In this document: in pieces, positions 1 through 9,216 of the stretch
Layout of the letters: the number at the start of each line of letters is the position of its first letter
Numbering within the stretch: the stretch's first letter is position 1
Notes under the pieces: generated by a model
The model's database searches: none
Told to the model about the DNA's origin: nothing
Seen by the model: the letters and a program-made list of their open reading frames with translations, nothing else
Position numbers and translations under genes: made by a program
Source of the DNA: Caulobacter sp. SL161
GTDB lineage: Bacteria > Pseudomonadota > Alphaproteobacteria > Caulobacterales > Caulobacteraceae
Direction: 5' to 3'
NCBI RefSeq assembly: GCF_026672375.1
Contig: NZ_JAPPRA010000001.1
Span: 3,596,001 to 3,660,000 of the forward strand
DNA: 64,000 nt

Positions 1-2616
1 CTCTTCGCGCTCATCGGTCAGGTTGATGGCGTCCAGCGACAGGCGGACGCGCGGGGTCAGCTGGTAGAAGGCCGACGCATCAACATAGGTCGTGGCGTTG
101 AACGCGCCGCTGTCGATCAAATAGTCCGAACGATAGTTGGCCGAGATGCGGCCGCCGTACTTGGCGGTCTCGTAGTACAGCGTGGCGTTGGCGTTGATGT
201 CCGAGAGGCCGAAGATGTCGGTCTCCTGGTTCTTGCCGTTGACCAGGTTGATCGTCTTGCTGTCGATCAGGGTCAGGTTGGCCACCGCGCCCATGTTCTT
301 CAGCGCGCCCGGCAGGAAGAAGAAGTCGCTCTGGGCTGACAGCTCGACGCCCGTCAGCTTGGCGTTCCGCAAGTTCACCTGGCGGGTGTAGGAGGCGACA
401 TTGGTCGTGGCCGTGACGCCCGGATAGATCCCTTCGGCCAGGCCCGTGCTGGCGTAGCTGACATTGGTCGTCGTCTGGCTGGCGATCAGGCCGTCGATGT
501 TCTTGTGGAACAGGCCCGCCGTCAGCATGCCGACGCCGCCGAAGTACCATTCAGCCGCCAGGTCGAACTCGTCCGAGGTGTAGGGCTCGAGGTTCGGGTT
601 GCCGGTCGAGACGGTGACGGTCGTGCCGTCCACGCTGACCGAACCGTTCATGGCGTAGGCGCCCAGGGCCGGGCGGTTGATGTTCTGGGCCGCAGCCACG
701 CGGATCTGGAAGCGGTCGGAGACCTCGACCACCGCGTTCAGCGACGGCAGTACGCCCGAATAGGTTTTCTTGGCCACCGTCGGGGTGTTGACGCCGCGAA
801 CCGCCAGAACGCCCGACGAGGTCAGCTCGGTGTCATAGGCGCGCAGGCCGGTATTGCCGCGCACCGGCAGGCCCATCAGCTGCGTCTTCCAGTCCAGCTG
901 CAGATAGCCGGCCGTGGTGTCTTCCTCGACCGCATAGATCGAGCGCGGGGCGCCGAGCGTGCGGGTGACGCCGTACTTGGCCAGGGCCTTGTCCCAGTCG
1001 ACGATGATCCACGACTGGTCGTCGTGCTGGGTGAAGACCTTGGTCACGCCGTCCAGACGGTTGTCCAGCGTGCCCTTTTCCCAGGCCGTCCGGTTCACGT
1101 CGTCATTGGTCTGCGAATAGCCTTCGTTCTTGAAGCCGCGATACGACAGGCCGCCCTTCAGGGTCAGGCCGTCGTTGAAGTCATAGGCGGCGTTGAATTC
1201 GGCGTTCTTCAGCTCGGTGGTCTGATAGGTGGCCGAGAAGTCGATCTCGTGGGCGCGGTAGTTGTTCGCGTCGGTGGTGTTCCACTTGTAGGTGTTCTTG
1301 CCGCTGTCGCCGCGATAGTCGGTGATCAGGCCGCCGAACGCTTCGGTGTAGAACTTGTCCGAGATCGGGATGTCGTAGTCCGAGGTCTCCTGGCCGATGT
1401 GGCCGTCGACGCGCAGCTTGTCCGACACGTTCCATTCGCCGGTCAGCACCAGTTGGTCGAAGGTGTTCTTGGCCGACTGGCGACGGGTTTCAGTGGCGAA
1501 GACGGTGTTGTCGACGTCGGCGTAAACGACCGTGTTGTGCTTGTCGTACTGGATCGAATTCAGCACCGGCGGGGCGCTGACCAGATTGCCCGAGTGCGGC
1601 GTCGAGCCGCCCAGAACCGTCGAGCCGACCGAGGCGCGGGTGGCCAGGTGGATCTCGGTGCGGTCATTGGTGAACTTGCCGTGCAGGGCGTCCAGCGTCA
1701 GGGTGACGGTCTCGACCGGGCGCCACTGGGCGGCGGCGGTGACGCCCAGACGCTCCTGGTCCGAACCCCAGACCGACAGGCGGTTGCCGCGGGCGAAGAT
1801 CAGTTCGCCGTTGGTCGCCTTGGCCGCATCGGCGGCGCTCAGCTTCACGACGTTGGCGGCCTGGGCGCGCTGGGTGCCGGCGCCGTAGGTGTTGTAGCCC
1901 TGCTCTTCGGTCTTGCGCTTGGAGTAGGCGACCGAGGCCAGGAGGCCGAACTTGTCGTCCCAGTTCTTGGCGATCATCGCCGCGCCGCGCGGCTGGGTGT
2001 CCTTGGTGGCGCTGTTGGTGCCGGCCTGCAGCGACAGGGCGCCCTTGGTCCCGGCGTAGTCGAACGGCTTGGCGGTGTAGAGGCCGACGGTGCCGGCCAT
2101 ACCGCCTTCGTCCTGCTCGGCCGAGAACGACTTGCGCACGTCGACCTTCGAGAACAGTTCCGAGGCGAAGATGTTGAAGTCGAACGCGCGGTCGCGCGAG
2201 GTCTGGCCGCGGCTGTCCATCGGCGAGTCGACATTGCCCAGCACTTCCATGCCGTTCAGCTGGACGCGGGTGAAGTCGGGGCCAAGGCCGCGCAGCGAGA
2301 CGCGACGGCCTTCGCCGCCTTCGCGGTTGATGGCCACGCCCGGCAGACGCTGCAGCGACTCGGCCAGGTTCAGGTCGGGGAACTTGGCCATGTCCTCGGC
2401 GACGATCACGTCGGTGACGATGGCGCTGGCCTTCTTGGCCTCGCGGGCCACGCCCAGCGACTTGCGGAAACCGGTGACCACGACGGCGTCGACTTCGGCG
2501 TTGTCGGCGGCGGCGGCCTGCGCCTGGTCTGCGGCGTGGGCCTGGGCGACCGGCGCCAGAGCGGCCATGACGAGTTGGGCCGCGCCGACGAGGAGCGCGA
2601 TCTTGCTGCGAGACAT
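1..2616 (-). CDS. TonB-dependent receptor, C-terminus cut by window edge
   Basis: Outer-membrane, TonB-energised transporter; the substrate is unknown. 872 codons are visible without a stop, and the 3' end lies beyond base 1. The start at 2616 is followed by a signal peptide rich in Ala/Leu/Val ending near AQAHAA. A TonB-box-like stretch (DAVVVTG) and a plug domain with NLAESLQRLPGVAI follow, then a long beta-barrel rich in aromatic and acidic residues. Its length and plug sequence suit the large Caulobacter-type receptors, which often import oligosaccharides or other nutrients. No sugar-use genes lie nearby in the window. A tandem decanucleotide sits just upstream of the start. The family call is sure; the ligand cannot be told. 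Confidence 0.93.
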   Translation of the reverse strand, partial: MSRSKIALLVGAAQLVMAALAPVAQAHAADQAQAAAADNAEVDAVVVTGFRKSLGVAREAKKASAIVTDVIVAEDMAKFPDLNLAESLQRLPGVAINREGGEGRRVSLRGLGPDFTRVQLNGMEVLGNVDSPMDSRGQTSRDRAFDFNIFASELFSKVDVRKSFSAEQDEGGMAGTVGLYTAKPFDYAGTKGALSLQAGTNSATKDTQPRGAAMIAKNWDDKFGLLASVAYSKRKTEEQGYNTYGAGTQRAQAANVVKLSAADAAKATNGELIFARGNRLSVWGSDQERLGVTAAAQWRPVETVTLTLDALHGKFTNDRTEIHLATRASVGSTVLGGSTPHSGNLVSAPPVLNSIQYDKHNTVVYADVDNTVFATETRRQSAKNTFDQLVLTGEWNVSDKLRVDGHIGQETSDYDIPISDKFYTEAFGGLITDYRGDSGKNTYKWNTTDANNYRAHEIDFSATYQTTELKNAEFNAAYDFNDGLTLKGGLSYRGFKNEGYSQTNDDVNRTAWEKGTLDNRLDGVTKVFTQHDDQSWIIVDWDKALAKYGVTRTLGAPRSIYAVEEDTTAGYLQLDWKTQLMGLPVRGNTGLRAYDTELTSSGVLAVRGVNTPTVAKKTYSGVLPSLNAVVEVSDRFQIRVAAAQNINRPALGAYAMNGSVSVDGTTVTVSTGNPNLEPYTSDEFDLAAEWYFGGVGMLTAGLFHKNIDGLIASQTTTNVSYASTGLAEGIYPGVTATTNVASYTRQVNLRNAKLTGVELSAQSDFFFLPGALKNMGAVANLTLIDSKTINLVNGKNQETDIFGLSDINANATLYYETAKYGGRISANYRSDYLIDSGAFNATTYVDASAFYQLTPRVRLSLDAINLTDEREE

Positions 2617-2627
2617 TGGATTACCCC

Positions 2628-2647
2628 CATGTACTGACATGTACTGA
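2628..2647. promoter_or_regulatory. Tandem 10-bp direct repeat upstream of TonB receptor
   Basis: CATGTACTGA occurs twice in perfect tandem, 11-31 bases upstream of the receptor start. Each unit contains the palindromic core CATGTAC-like sequence. The position suggests a regulator-binding site or a 5' UTR element, but no known motif was recognised. It lies in the 208-base divergent gap shared with the phospholipase-like gene. Confidence 0.4.
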
Positions 2648-2824
2648 TGTCGGCGGAGGATCCGGGGAGGAGCGCCGACGTTTGGCGCGGCAATAGGGAG
2701 CGTCGATGACCGCGACGTATCAGCTAGATCAAGGATTGATGACAACGCTAACAGTCATCCACAACGCGACGTGAAACCGTCATGGGCCTTGGCTAGGGGC
2801 TAGGCGTTATCTCGGAGACTCTTG

Positions 2825-3964
2825 ATGTTGACTCTGCTCGCCGCCCTCGCCGTCGCCGCCGCGCCCTGCCCGGTCTCGGACGAAAGCCCCACCTGCGTGC
2901 GCCAGCGGATCGACGCCCTGCCGATGACCGACCTGCTGACCGTCGGCACCCACAACTCCTACAAGCTGGCCATCCCGCCCGAAGAAATGGCGGCCATGGT
3001 CGCCGCGCGCGGGCAGGCGGTGCTGGGGATCGACTACAGCCACCGCCCCCTGACCGAGCAGCTGGAGGCCGGCGCGCGGCAACTGGAGATCGATGTCGTC
3101 GCCGATCCGCAAGGCGGTCTCTTCGCCAAGCCGCTGACGGCGCTGGGCAAGGGCGTGTCCTTCCCGCCCGACGTCGCCGCCGCCCTGGAGAAGCCGGGCT
3201 TCAAGACCCTGCACATCCCCGATGTCGACTTCCGGTCTTCGTGCCTGACCTTCGTGGCGTGCCTGAAGGAAGTGCGCGCCTGGTCCGACACGCACCGCGA
3301 CCACGTGCCGATCCTGATCATGCTGAACGCCAAGGAAGGCGCGGCCAGCCTGCCGGGCGGCGTGACGCCCCTGGCCTTCACTGAGGCCCTGTTCGACGCC
3401 CTGGACGCCGAGATCCGCTCGGTGTTCGGCGAGGATCGCCTGATCACGCCCGACCAGGTGCAGGGCAAGGCCAAGACCCTGCGTGACGGCGTGCTGGCCG
3501 GCGCCAAGATGGGGGGCGGCTGGCCCAAGCTCGGCGCGGCGCGCGGCAAGGTGTTCTTCGCCCTCGATGAAAGCCCGGCCAAGGTGGCGCTCTATCGCGG
3601 CCAGCGCGCCTCGCTGGAAGGCCGGGCCATGTTCGTCAACACCGACGAGGCCTCCCCCGCCGCCGCCTATCTGACCCTGAACGATCCCGTGGCCCAGAAG
3701 GACCGCATCGCTGCGGCGGTGAAGGCCGGCTTCATCGTCCGCACCCGCGCCGACGCTGAAACCCTGCAGGCCCGGCGCAACGACCCCACCCAACGCGACG
3801 CCGCCCTGGCCAGCGGCGCGCAGTACGTCTCGACCGACTACATCTGGGCCGATCCGCGCTTTGCGGGCGGCTATACGGTGCGCCTGCCCAGCGACAAGGT
3901 CGCGGTCTGCAATCCCGTGCGCCAGCCCACGGCGTGCGGCGGGCGGGACCTGGAGGGGCGGTAG
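2825..3964 (+). CDS. Secreted PI-PLC-like phosphodiesterase (PI-PLC-C1 family)
   Basis: Protein of 379 residues with an N-terminal signal peptide (Leu/Ala-rich, ending near AAAPCP). The segment VGTHNSYK near residue 40 and the following LEAGARQLEIDV carry the His and Glu/Asp pattern of the Ca2+-dependent phosphoinositide-specific phospholipase C family (PF16670). The second catalytic region is less clear. It probably acts in the periplasm or outside the cell on a phosphodiester substrate; the true substrate of bacterial members is mostly unknown. ATG at 2825 is preferred over the adjacent TTG because GGAGA lies 8 bases upstream. It is transcribed away from the TonB receptor and converges on the siderophore operon, with a palindromic repeat between the ends. 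Confidence 0.75.
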   Translation: MLTLLAALAVAAAPCPVSDESPTCVRQRIDALPMTDLLTVGTHNSYKLAIPPEEMAAMVAARGQAVLGIDYSHRPLTEQLEAGARQLEIDVVADPQGGLFAKPLTALGKGVSFPPDVAAALEKPGFKTLHIPDVDFRSSCLTFVACLKEVRAWSDTHRDHVPILIMLNAKEGAASLPGGVTPLAFTEALFDALDAEIRSVFGEDRLITPDQVQGKAKTLRDGVLAGAKMGGGWPKLGAARGKVFFALDESPAKVALYRGQRASLEGRAMFVNTDEASPAAAYLTLNDPVAQKDRIAAAVKAGFIVRTRADAETLQARRNDPTQRDAALASGAQYVSTDYIWADPRFAGGYTVRLPSDKVAVCNPVRQPTACGGRDLEGR

Positions 3965-4002
3965 GGCGCCCTATCCTCAATCCACCAACATCATTTTCTC
4001 TT

Positions 4003-4113
4003 GTCATCCCGGCCGGAGGACCGCGTAGCGGGCCGTAGAGCCGGGACCCAGGGGCAGCCGCACTGCGCCGGCCCCTGGGTCCCGGACAGCCTCTACGAGG
4101 CTTCCCGGATGAC
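4003..4113. repeat. Palindromic intergenic repeat, family A copy 1
   Basis: The element opens with GTCATCCCGG and closes with CCCGGATGAC. The centre is an inverted pair, GGGACCCAGGGGC and GCCCCTGGGTCCC. The same architecture recurs at 11407-11509, 14018-14133 and 35495-35601. This copy lies between convergent gene ends. Confidence 0.85.
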
Positions 4114-4148
4114 GAGGGATTTTATCTTTGCGCTAGAGGTAAGGGACC

Positions 4149-4334
4149 CTAACGCCGCCGCGCGACCAGCGCCCAGGCGGTTGCGATCACCGACACGCCC
4201 AGCGTCAGCGCGCCCACAAGGTCCCAGAGGCCATCGCCCAGCAGGGCGGCGATCAGGCCAAACAGGCTGAAGGCGGCGATCAGGGCCGGCGCGCCGAACA
4301 CCTGCCACAGGGAAAGATGGTGACCGGTCTTCAT
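4149..4334 (-). CDS. Small membrane protein of siderophore operon
   Basis: Protein of 61 residues with two predicted hydrophobic segments (around residues 12-30 and 35-55) ending in a basic tail ARRR. Its ATG overlaps the stop of the PepSY gene as ATGA, so translation is probably coupled. I recognise no named domain. Position after the receptor and PepSY genes suggests an accessory role in iron uptake. A longer in-frame start at 4361 would lie inside the PepSY gene and is less likely. Confidence 0.75.
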   Translation of the reverse strand: MKTGHHLSLWQVFGAPALIAAFSLFGLIAALLGDGLWDLVGALTLGVSVIATAWALVARRR

Positions 4335-5419
4335 CGCGCCGCCTTCCGCTTGGCCAGCCACAGATAGAGGCCCGAGGCCAGGATCACGATCGTGGCGATA
4401 TCAAGCAGCGCCCACAGGATCTTCAGGCCCATGCCGCCATAGTCGCCAAAGTGCAGCGGCTGCGACAGGGTCAGGGTCTTGACGTACCAGGGCGTCGGCG
4501 CGATCGCGGCCAGCTCGCCGGTGCGCGCGTCGATCAGGGCGGGCGTGGTCAGGTGCGTGGTCAGCGGCGTCTTGCCGTGGAAGAACACCGCATAGTGGTG
4601 GTCGGTCGAATAGTCCGAGCCCGGGAAGGCGACGAACTGCAGGTCCTTGTCGGGCAGCGCCTTCTGGGCCTTGTCGACGGCGGCCTGCAGCGAGCTGCGC
4701 TGGCCCGGCGCGACGGGGCTGTCATAGGCCTGCGTCAGTTCCTTGAGCGCCGTGTTCTTCCAGTAGCCGACGATCGGCGTGGCCAGGGCGTTAACGACGC
4801 CGGTGGCGCCGACCACCAGCACCCAGGCCGCCGTCACCGCGCCCAAGAGGTTGTGATAGTCCAGCCAGCGGGTGCGCGCCCGCTTGCTGGCCCGCACCGT
4901 GCCGAAGGGCAGCCGGCGCATGAAGGGCGCGTAGAGCACCACGCCCGAAACGAGGGCCACGATCAGCAGCAGACCCATGGCGCCCAGGAACAGCATGCCC
5001 GCCAGGCCCAGGAACATGTCGGTGTGCAGCTGGAGCAGGAAGTCCATGACCGGATGCCCGGCGACCGGCGGGGCGGGATCGCCGCTGGTCTGGTCGATGG
5101 GCTGGAAGCTGTAGACCCCCGCCTTGCCGCCCGGCTGGACGCTGGTGACGTTCACCACCGGCCGGTCCTCGTCAAAGCTCATATAGGCCGGAACCTCGCC
5201 CGGCTTGCGGGCGAGCGCGGTCTCCAGCACCTGGTCGAGGGTCAGCTTGGGGCCGTCCGGACGCGCGGGCGTCCAGGCCTCTTCCAACAGGACATGCTCG
5301 ATCTCGTGGCTGAACACGAGCGGCAGCCCCGTGACGCAGAGCATCAGCAGGAAAGCGGTCGAGACCAGGCTCGACCACTTGTGAACCCACGACCAGGCGC
5401 GGAGCGTCCGGGCCTTCAT
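4331..5419 (-). CDS. PepSY-associated transmembrane protein (probable siderophore-iron reductase type)
   Basis: Protein of 362 residues beginning at KARTLRAWSWVHKW, the typical N-terminus of PepSY-TM proteins. Four membrane segments are visible, near residues 15-35, 155-180, 205-225 and the C-terminus. Between them lie periplasmic PepSY-like stretches (LTLDQVLETAL, AAVDKAQKAL). The family is commonly found beside ferric-siderophore receptors and is thought to help reduce or release iron at the inner membrane. Start 5419 lies 5 bases past the receptor stop. In-frame codons upstream to 5515 overlap the receptor and are rejected. Confidence 0.85.
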   Translation of the reverse strand: MKARTLRAWSWVHKWSSLVSTAFLLMLCVTGLPLVFSHEIEHVLLEEAWTPARPDGPKLTLDQVLETALARKPGEVPAYMSFDEDRPVVNVTSVQPGGKAGVYSFQPIDQTSGDPAPPVAGHPVMDFLLQLHTDMFLGLAGMLFLGAMGLLLIVALVSGVVLYAPFMRRLPFGTVRASKRARTRWLDYHNLLGAVTAAWVLVVGATGVVNALATPIVGYWKNTALKELTQAYDSPVAPGQRSSLQAAVDKAQKALPDKDLQFVAFPGSDYSTDHHYAVFFHGKTPLTTHLTTPALIDARTGELAAIAPTPWYVKTLTLSQPLHFGDYGGMGLKILWALLDIATIVILASGLYLWLAKRKAAR

Positions 5420-5424
5420 CAGCG

Positions 5425-7590
5425 CTAGAAGTCGGTGCTGATCGAGAGACGCAGGGTGCGCGGCGCGCCCAGCGTCAGGTAGTTGGCGCCCGGATAGCCG
5501 CCGACGGCCACCCACTGGTTCCGGTCGGCCAGGTTCTCGACGCGGGCCCGCAGGGTGACCGCCTTGCCGCCGGCCTCGAAGGCGTAGCGTGCGCCCAGGT
5601 CAAAGCGCGTCCAGGCGTCCAGCGACACGGTGTTGGCGGTGTTGGCCTGCTGCGAACCGGTGTGGACCGCGCGGCCTTCCAGGGTCAGGCCCTCGAGCGT
5701 GGCGATATCCCATTCCAGGTTCAGATTGGCCTGGAACTCCGGCACGCCGATCGGGGTCTTGCCCTGCAGCGTGGCCGACAGAGCGCGGTTGACCTTGGCG
5801 TCCAGCCAGGTGGCGCCGCCCAAGAGGCGCAGGCCCGGGGCGGGCTGGCCGAAGACGGTCAGTTCCACGCCCTGGTTCTCCTGCTCGCCGCCGGCGGTGT
5901 AGCGACGGCTGGAGGCTTCGAAGTACTCGGCCGGCTGGGTGGTGCGGAACAGGCTGATCGAACCGCCGAACGCGCCGGCGTCGTACTTGGCGCCGATCTC
6001 GGTCTGCTCGCCGCGGAACGGCGACAGGATCTCGCCGACATTGGCCACGGCCACGCCGCTGACCTGGGCCGGGGCGATCTTCCCGGGGACCAGGGCCTCG
6101 GCGTAGTTGGCGTACAGCGAGACCTTGTCGCTGGGCTTGAACACCGCCGCCAGAGCCGGGGTGGTGGCGTCGCCGTCATAGGCGCCGTTGCGGGCGCCGG
6201 TGTTGTAGTCGTACGAGCGGGTCTGGATGTCCTGATAGCGGACGCCCACCGTGACCAGCAGGCGCTCATTCAGGAACGACAGGGTGTCGGCCACCGCGAC
6301 GCTGCGGTTCTTGACGCGCTCGGTGACGTTCGGATCGCTCTTGGAGCCGCCCACGAAGAAGTTCGGGTTCGGCGCGGCGACGGCCACCGGGTTGTAGAGG
6401 TTGCTGGCGAAGCCGGCGAAGTTCGAGAAGGCGTAGGCGTTCTTGGACTTCAGGTTCACCTGGGCGACCGAGGCGACGATGGCGTGACCGACCGCGCCCG
6501 TGGCGAACTTGGCGCGCAGGCCGGCGTCCGCCGACAGGATCGAGTCCTTGCGGACGTTGTCGAAGCGGTAGGCGCTCAGCGTCCCGTCAGCCAGAGCCGT
6601 CGGGTTGGCCAGAACGTTGTCTTCCTTGCCCTGGCGACCGCCCAGGGCGGCCCAGGCGCTGACCGTGTCGGTCAGGTCGAACTCGCCGCGCGCCGCGCCG
6701 AACAGCTGGCGCTCGTCGGTGTGGGTCCAGGGCTGGGCGAAGTTCTTGTCGGCCGCCGGGGCCTTGGGGATGGCGCCGGCCGGGGTCACGGTCGGACGCG
6801 CCCCCTCGATGCGGTGATCCTGCCAGCCCAGGTCCGCCGAGAAGCGGGCGCGGTCGCCGCGACGATCCAGGCCCAGGCCCAGCACCGTCAGGTCGCGCTT
6901 TTCGCCGTCGACGGCCGTCTCGCCGCCGCGCAGGCCCAGATTCACCCGCGCGCCATAGGCGTCGTTCTGGCCAAAGCGGCGCGAGACGTCGGCCGAGCCA
7001 TAGACCTGCTCGCCGCCGTCCCAGCCGGCCGTGAAGCGGGTCAGCGGGGTGCTGGACGCGCGCTTGGGCATGAGGTTGAAGGCGCCGCCGACGCCGCTGC
7101 CGCCGGGGGCCGCGCCGTTCAGGAAGGCGTTGGCGCCGCGGAAGACGTCGACCCGCTCGATCAGCTCGGCCGCCACGAACTGGCGCGGCAGAACGCCGTA
7201 GAGACCGTTATAGGTCATGTCGTCGGAATAGACCGGGAAGCCGCGAACGACGTACAGCTCCTGGAAGTTGCCAAAGCCCTTGGTCACCCGGACGGTCGGG
7301 TCGTTCTGCAGCACGTCGGCCACGCTGCGGGCCTGCTGGTTGCGGATCAGGGCTTCGGTGTAGCTGGTGACGGCGAACGGGGTGTCCATCGTGTCCAGCG
7401 CGCCCAAGAGGCCGACGCGCGCGCCCTTGGCGACCTGATCGCCGGCGTAGGCGGGCGGCAGACGCACCTGCGAGCCGGTGATGACCACCTCATCGACGCG
7501 GGTCGTGTCGGCCTGGCGCGCGAACGCGGGGCTGGCCAGAACGCCTCCCAGCAGGGCGGACGACAGCAGAAGGGCGAGACGAGGCGACAT
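5425..7590 (-). CDS. TonB-dependent ferric-siderophore receptor
   Basis: Protein of 721 residues with a signal peptide ending at SPAFA. A plug domain follows (VADVLQNDPTVRV, ELYVVRGFPV, ERVDVFRGANAFLNG), then a barrel ending in the usual aromatic residue (STDF). The plug wording resembles FhuE/FpvA-type siderophore receptors. It is the first gene of a three-gene minus-strand operon with the PepSY protein and a small membrane protein, so ferric-siderophore import is the likely role. Start 7590 gives a clean signal peptide; an upstream in-frame start at 7680 does not. A Fur-like palindrome lies 16 bases upstream. The siderophore cannot be named from the sequence. Confidence 0.92.
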   Translation of the reverse strand: MSPRLALLLSSALLGGVLASPAFARQADTTRVDEVVITGSQVRLPPAYAGDQVAKGARVGLLGALDTMDTPFAVTSYTEALIRNQQARSVADVLQNDPTVRVTKGFGNFQELYVVRGFPVYSDDMTYNGLYGVLPRQFVAAELIERVDVFRGANAFLNGAAPGGSGVGGAFNLMPKRASSTPLTRFTAGWDGGEQVYGSADVSRRFGQNDAYGARVNLGLRGGETAVDGEKRDLTVLGLGLDRRGDRARFSADLGWQDHRIEGARPTVTPAGAIPKAPAADKNFAQPWTHTDERQLFGAARGEFDLTDTVSAWAALGGRQGKEDNVLANPTALADGTLSAYRFDNVRKDSILSADAGLRAKFATGAVGHAIVASVAQVNLKSKNAYAFSNFAGFASNLYNPVAVAAPNPNFFVGGSKSDPNVTERVKNRSVAVADTLSFLNERLLVTVGVRYQDIQTRSYDYNTGARNGAYDGDATTPALAAVFKPSDKVSLYANYAEALVPGKIAPAQVSGVAVANVGEILSPFRGEQTEIGAKYDAGAFGGSISLFRTTQPAEYFEASSRRYTAGGEQENQGVELTVFGQPAPGLRLLGGATWLDAKVNRALSATLQGKTPIGVPEFQANLNLEWDIATLEGLTLEGRAVHTGSQQANTANTVSLDAWTRFDLGARYAFEAGGKAVTLRARVENLADRNQWVAVGGYPGANYLTLGAPRTLRLSISTDF

Positions 7591-7606
7591 GAAACGATCC
7601 TGATAA

Positions 7607-7621
7607 TGCGAGTGCGTCGCA
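7607..7621. promoter_or_regulatory. Candidate Fur-like operator of siderophore receptor
   Basis: TGCGA, five bases, then TCGCA forms an inverted repeat whose edges, read on the minus strand, are ATTGCGA and TCGCATT. This resembles alphaproteobacterial Fur-type boxes. It lies 16 bases before the start codon of an iron-uptake operon, where binding would block expression. The match is partial. Confidence 0.4.
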
Positions 7622-7738
7622 ATATCCGGCCTTCGCGCATGTTTCAATCTATCCCTCCCCGGTATGGGGGAGGCCGCCACGAAAAAGCCGCCCGAGAGGT
7701 CCCGGGCGGCGTCTTCGGTTCAGGCCCGCGGGATGGCT

Positions 7739-8629
7739 CTAGGCCGTCGCCATCGCCTCGCCGCGCACCAGGGCGGCGTAGGTGTCCATCAGATCGAGCG
7801 ACAGCTTGGCGGGCGTGAACTTGAACTCGCCCACTTCCGAGACCGGGGTGACCTCGGCGGCGGTGCCGACGATGAAGCACTCGGTGAAGGTCGAGAGCTC
7901 TTCCTTCTGGATGTGACGCTCGACCACCTCGATCCCCTTGCTCTTGGCGATGTCGATCACCGTGCGGCGGGTGATGCCGTCCAGGAAGCAGTCCGGCTTG
8001 GGCGTGTGCAGCACGCCGTCCTTAACGAAGAAGACGTTGGCGCCGGTCGCCTCGGCCACATAGCCGCGATAGTCCAGCATCATCGCGTCGGCGTAGCCGT
8101 CCTTCTCGGCGGCGTGCTTGGAGATGGTGCAGATCATGTAGAGGCCGGCGGCCTTGGCGGCGATCGGGGCGGTCTTGGGATCCGGGCGCTGGTACTTGGC
8201 CCAGGTCAGGCGGATGCCCTTGGCCTTGGTCGCCGGATCGAAGTAGCTGGGCCACTCCCAGACGGCGATCGCCACGTGGATCTTGGTCTGCTGCGCCGAA
8301 ACACCGATCATTTCGCTGCCGCGCCAGGCGATCGGACGCACATAGCAGTCCTTCAGGCCGTTCTTCGCCGCCGTCGCCTTGCAGGCCTCGTCGATCTCGG
8401 CCACCGTGTAGGGGATCTCAAAATCGAGGATCTCGGCCGACTTGAACAGGCGCTCGGTATGCTCGGTCAGTTTGAAGATTTCGCCGCCGTACATGCGCTC
8501 GCCTTCGAACACCGACGACGCATAGTGCAGGCCATGGGTCAAAACATGCACCTTCGCCTCGCGCCAGGGCACAAATTGCCCGTCAAGCCAGATCCAACCG
8601 TCGCGATCGTCGAAGGGAACCAGAGACAT
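7739..8629 (-). CDS. ilvE: Branched-chain amino acid aminotransferase
   Basis: Protein of 296 residues, the normal length for class IV aminotransferases. It performs the last step of valine, leucine and isoleucine synthesis using pyridoxal phosphate. Visible signatures are HGLHYASSVFEGER near residue 33, the cofactor-lysine region AAKAAGLY, and EATGANVFFV followed by LDGITRRTVI. A strong ribosome site (AAGGAGGTC) precedes the start. The MarR/response regulator/kinase operon is transcribed divergently. Confidence 0.93.
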   Translation of the reverse strand: MSLVPFDDRDGWIWLDGQFVPWREAKVHVLTHGLHYASSVFEGERMYGGEIFKLTEHTERLFKSAEILDFEIPYTVAEIDEACKATAAKNGLKDCYVRPIAWRGSEMIGVSAQQTKIHVAIAVWEWPSYFDPATKAKGIRLTWAKYQRPDPKTAPIAAKAAGLYMICTISKHAAEKDGYADAMMLDYRGYVAEATGANVFFVKDGVLHTPKPDCFLDGITRRTVIDIAKSKGIEVVERHIQKEELSTFTECFIVGTAAEVTPVSEVGEFKFTPAKLSLDLMDTYAALVRGEAMATA

Positions 8630-8709
8630 CGGCCCAAGACCTCCTTATTGGGAACGCGGTTCTTAGACGCCCCGTGGGGGGATGCGTCAAATAAAATGGA
8701 CTCCGCACG

Positions 8710-9216
8710 ATGATAGCCCCGCTACAGCCCGGCTCGGACGATCCCCGTCTGATCCTCCGCGAGGAGGAACTGGACGGCGGGCTGGAACTGATCCTGTTGG
8801 CCGAGGCCTCGCTTTGGGCCGCCGTGGACGCGGTGCTGGAGACCGAAGCCCTGGGTCTAGGGCGCTCGCACTGGCGCGCGGCCTTCCTGCTGCGCCGCCG
8901 TCCGGGGATCGGGGTGCAGGACCTCTCCAAGCTGACCAGCCTGTCGAAACAGGCCGCCAGCCGCACCCTGTCCGATCTCGAAAAGGCGGGCCTGGTGGAG
9001 CGCGTCTCCGGCGATCTGGACGGACGCCGCCGCCCCGCGACCCTGACCGCCGAGGGCGTGGCCTTCGAGCAGCGCACGGCCGAGCGCCTGCGGGCGCTGC
9101 TGGCCCGGGCCTACCGCACCGGCGGGCTGGACGGGGTGGCCGGCACGCGACGCATCCTGGCGGCGCTGGCCGGATCGCGGCAAGGTGTCGGCCCAGGACG
9201 ACGGATGCCCACATGA
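8710..9216 (+). CDS. MarR-family regulator, PetP-like
   Basis: Protein of 168 residues with a winged helix: LSKLTSLSKQAASRTLSDLEKAGLVERV is the recognition helix region and DLDGRRRPATLT the wing. Its stop overlaps the start of the response regulator (ATGA), so the two are translationally coupled. In Rhodobacter and relatives a MarR protein, PetP, lies directly before the OmpR-like PetR, and this gene matches that layout. No effector is known. No strong Shine-Dalgarno was seen before the start. Confidence 0.85.
   Translation: MIAPLQPGSDDPRLILREEELDGGLELILLAEASLWAAVDAVLETEALGLGRSHWRAAFLLRRRPGIGVQDLSKLTSLSKQAASRTLSDLEKAGLVERVSGDLDGRRRPATLTAEGVAFEQRTAERLRALLARAYRTGGLDGVAGTRRILAALAGSRQGVGPGRRMPT

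Noticed and set aside
505..2637. A 710-codon open frame on the plus strand
   Set aside because: It is antisense to the TonB receptor, is very rich in Arg/Gly/Val/Asp repeats typical of GC-biased shadow frames and has no domain pattern.
5662..7818. A 718-codon open frame on the plus strand
   Set aside because: It is antisense to the siderophore receptor and carries no recognisable domain.
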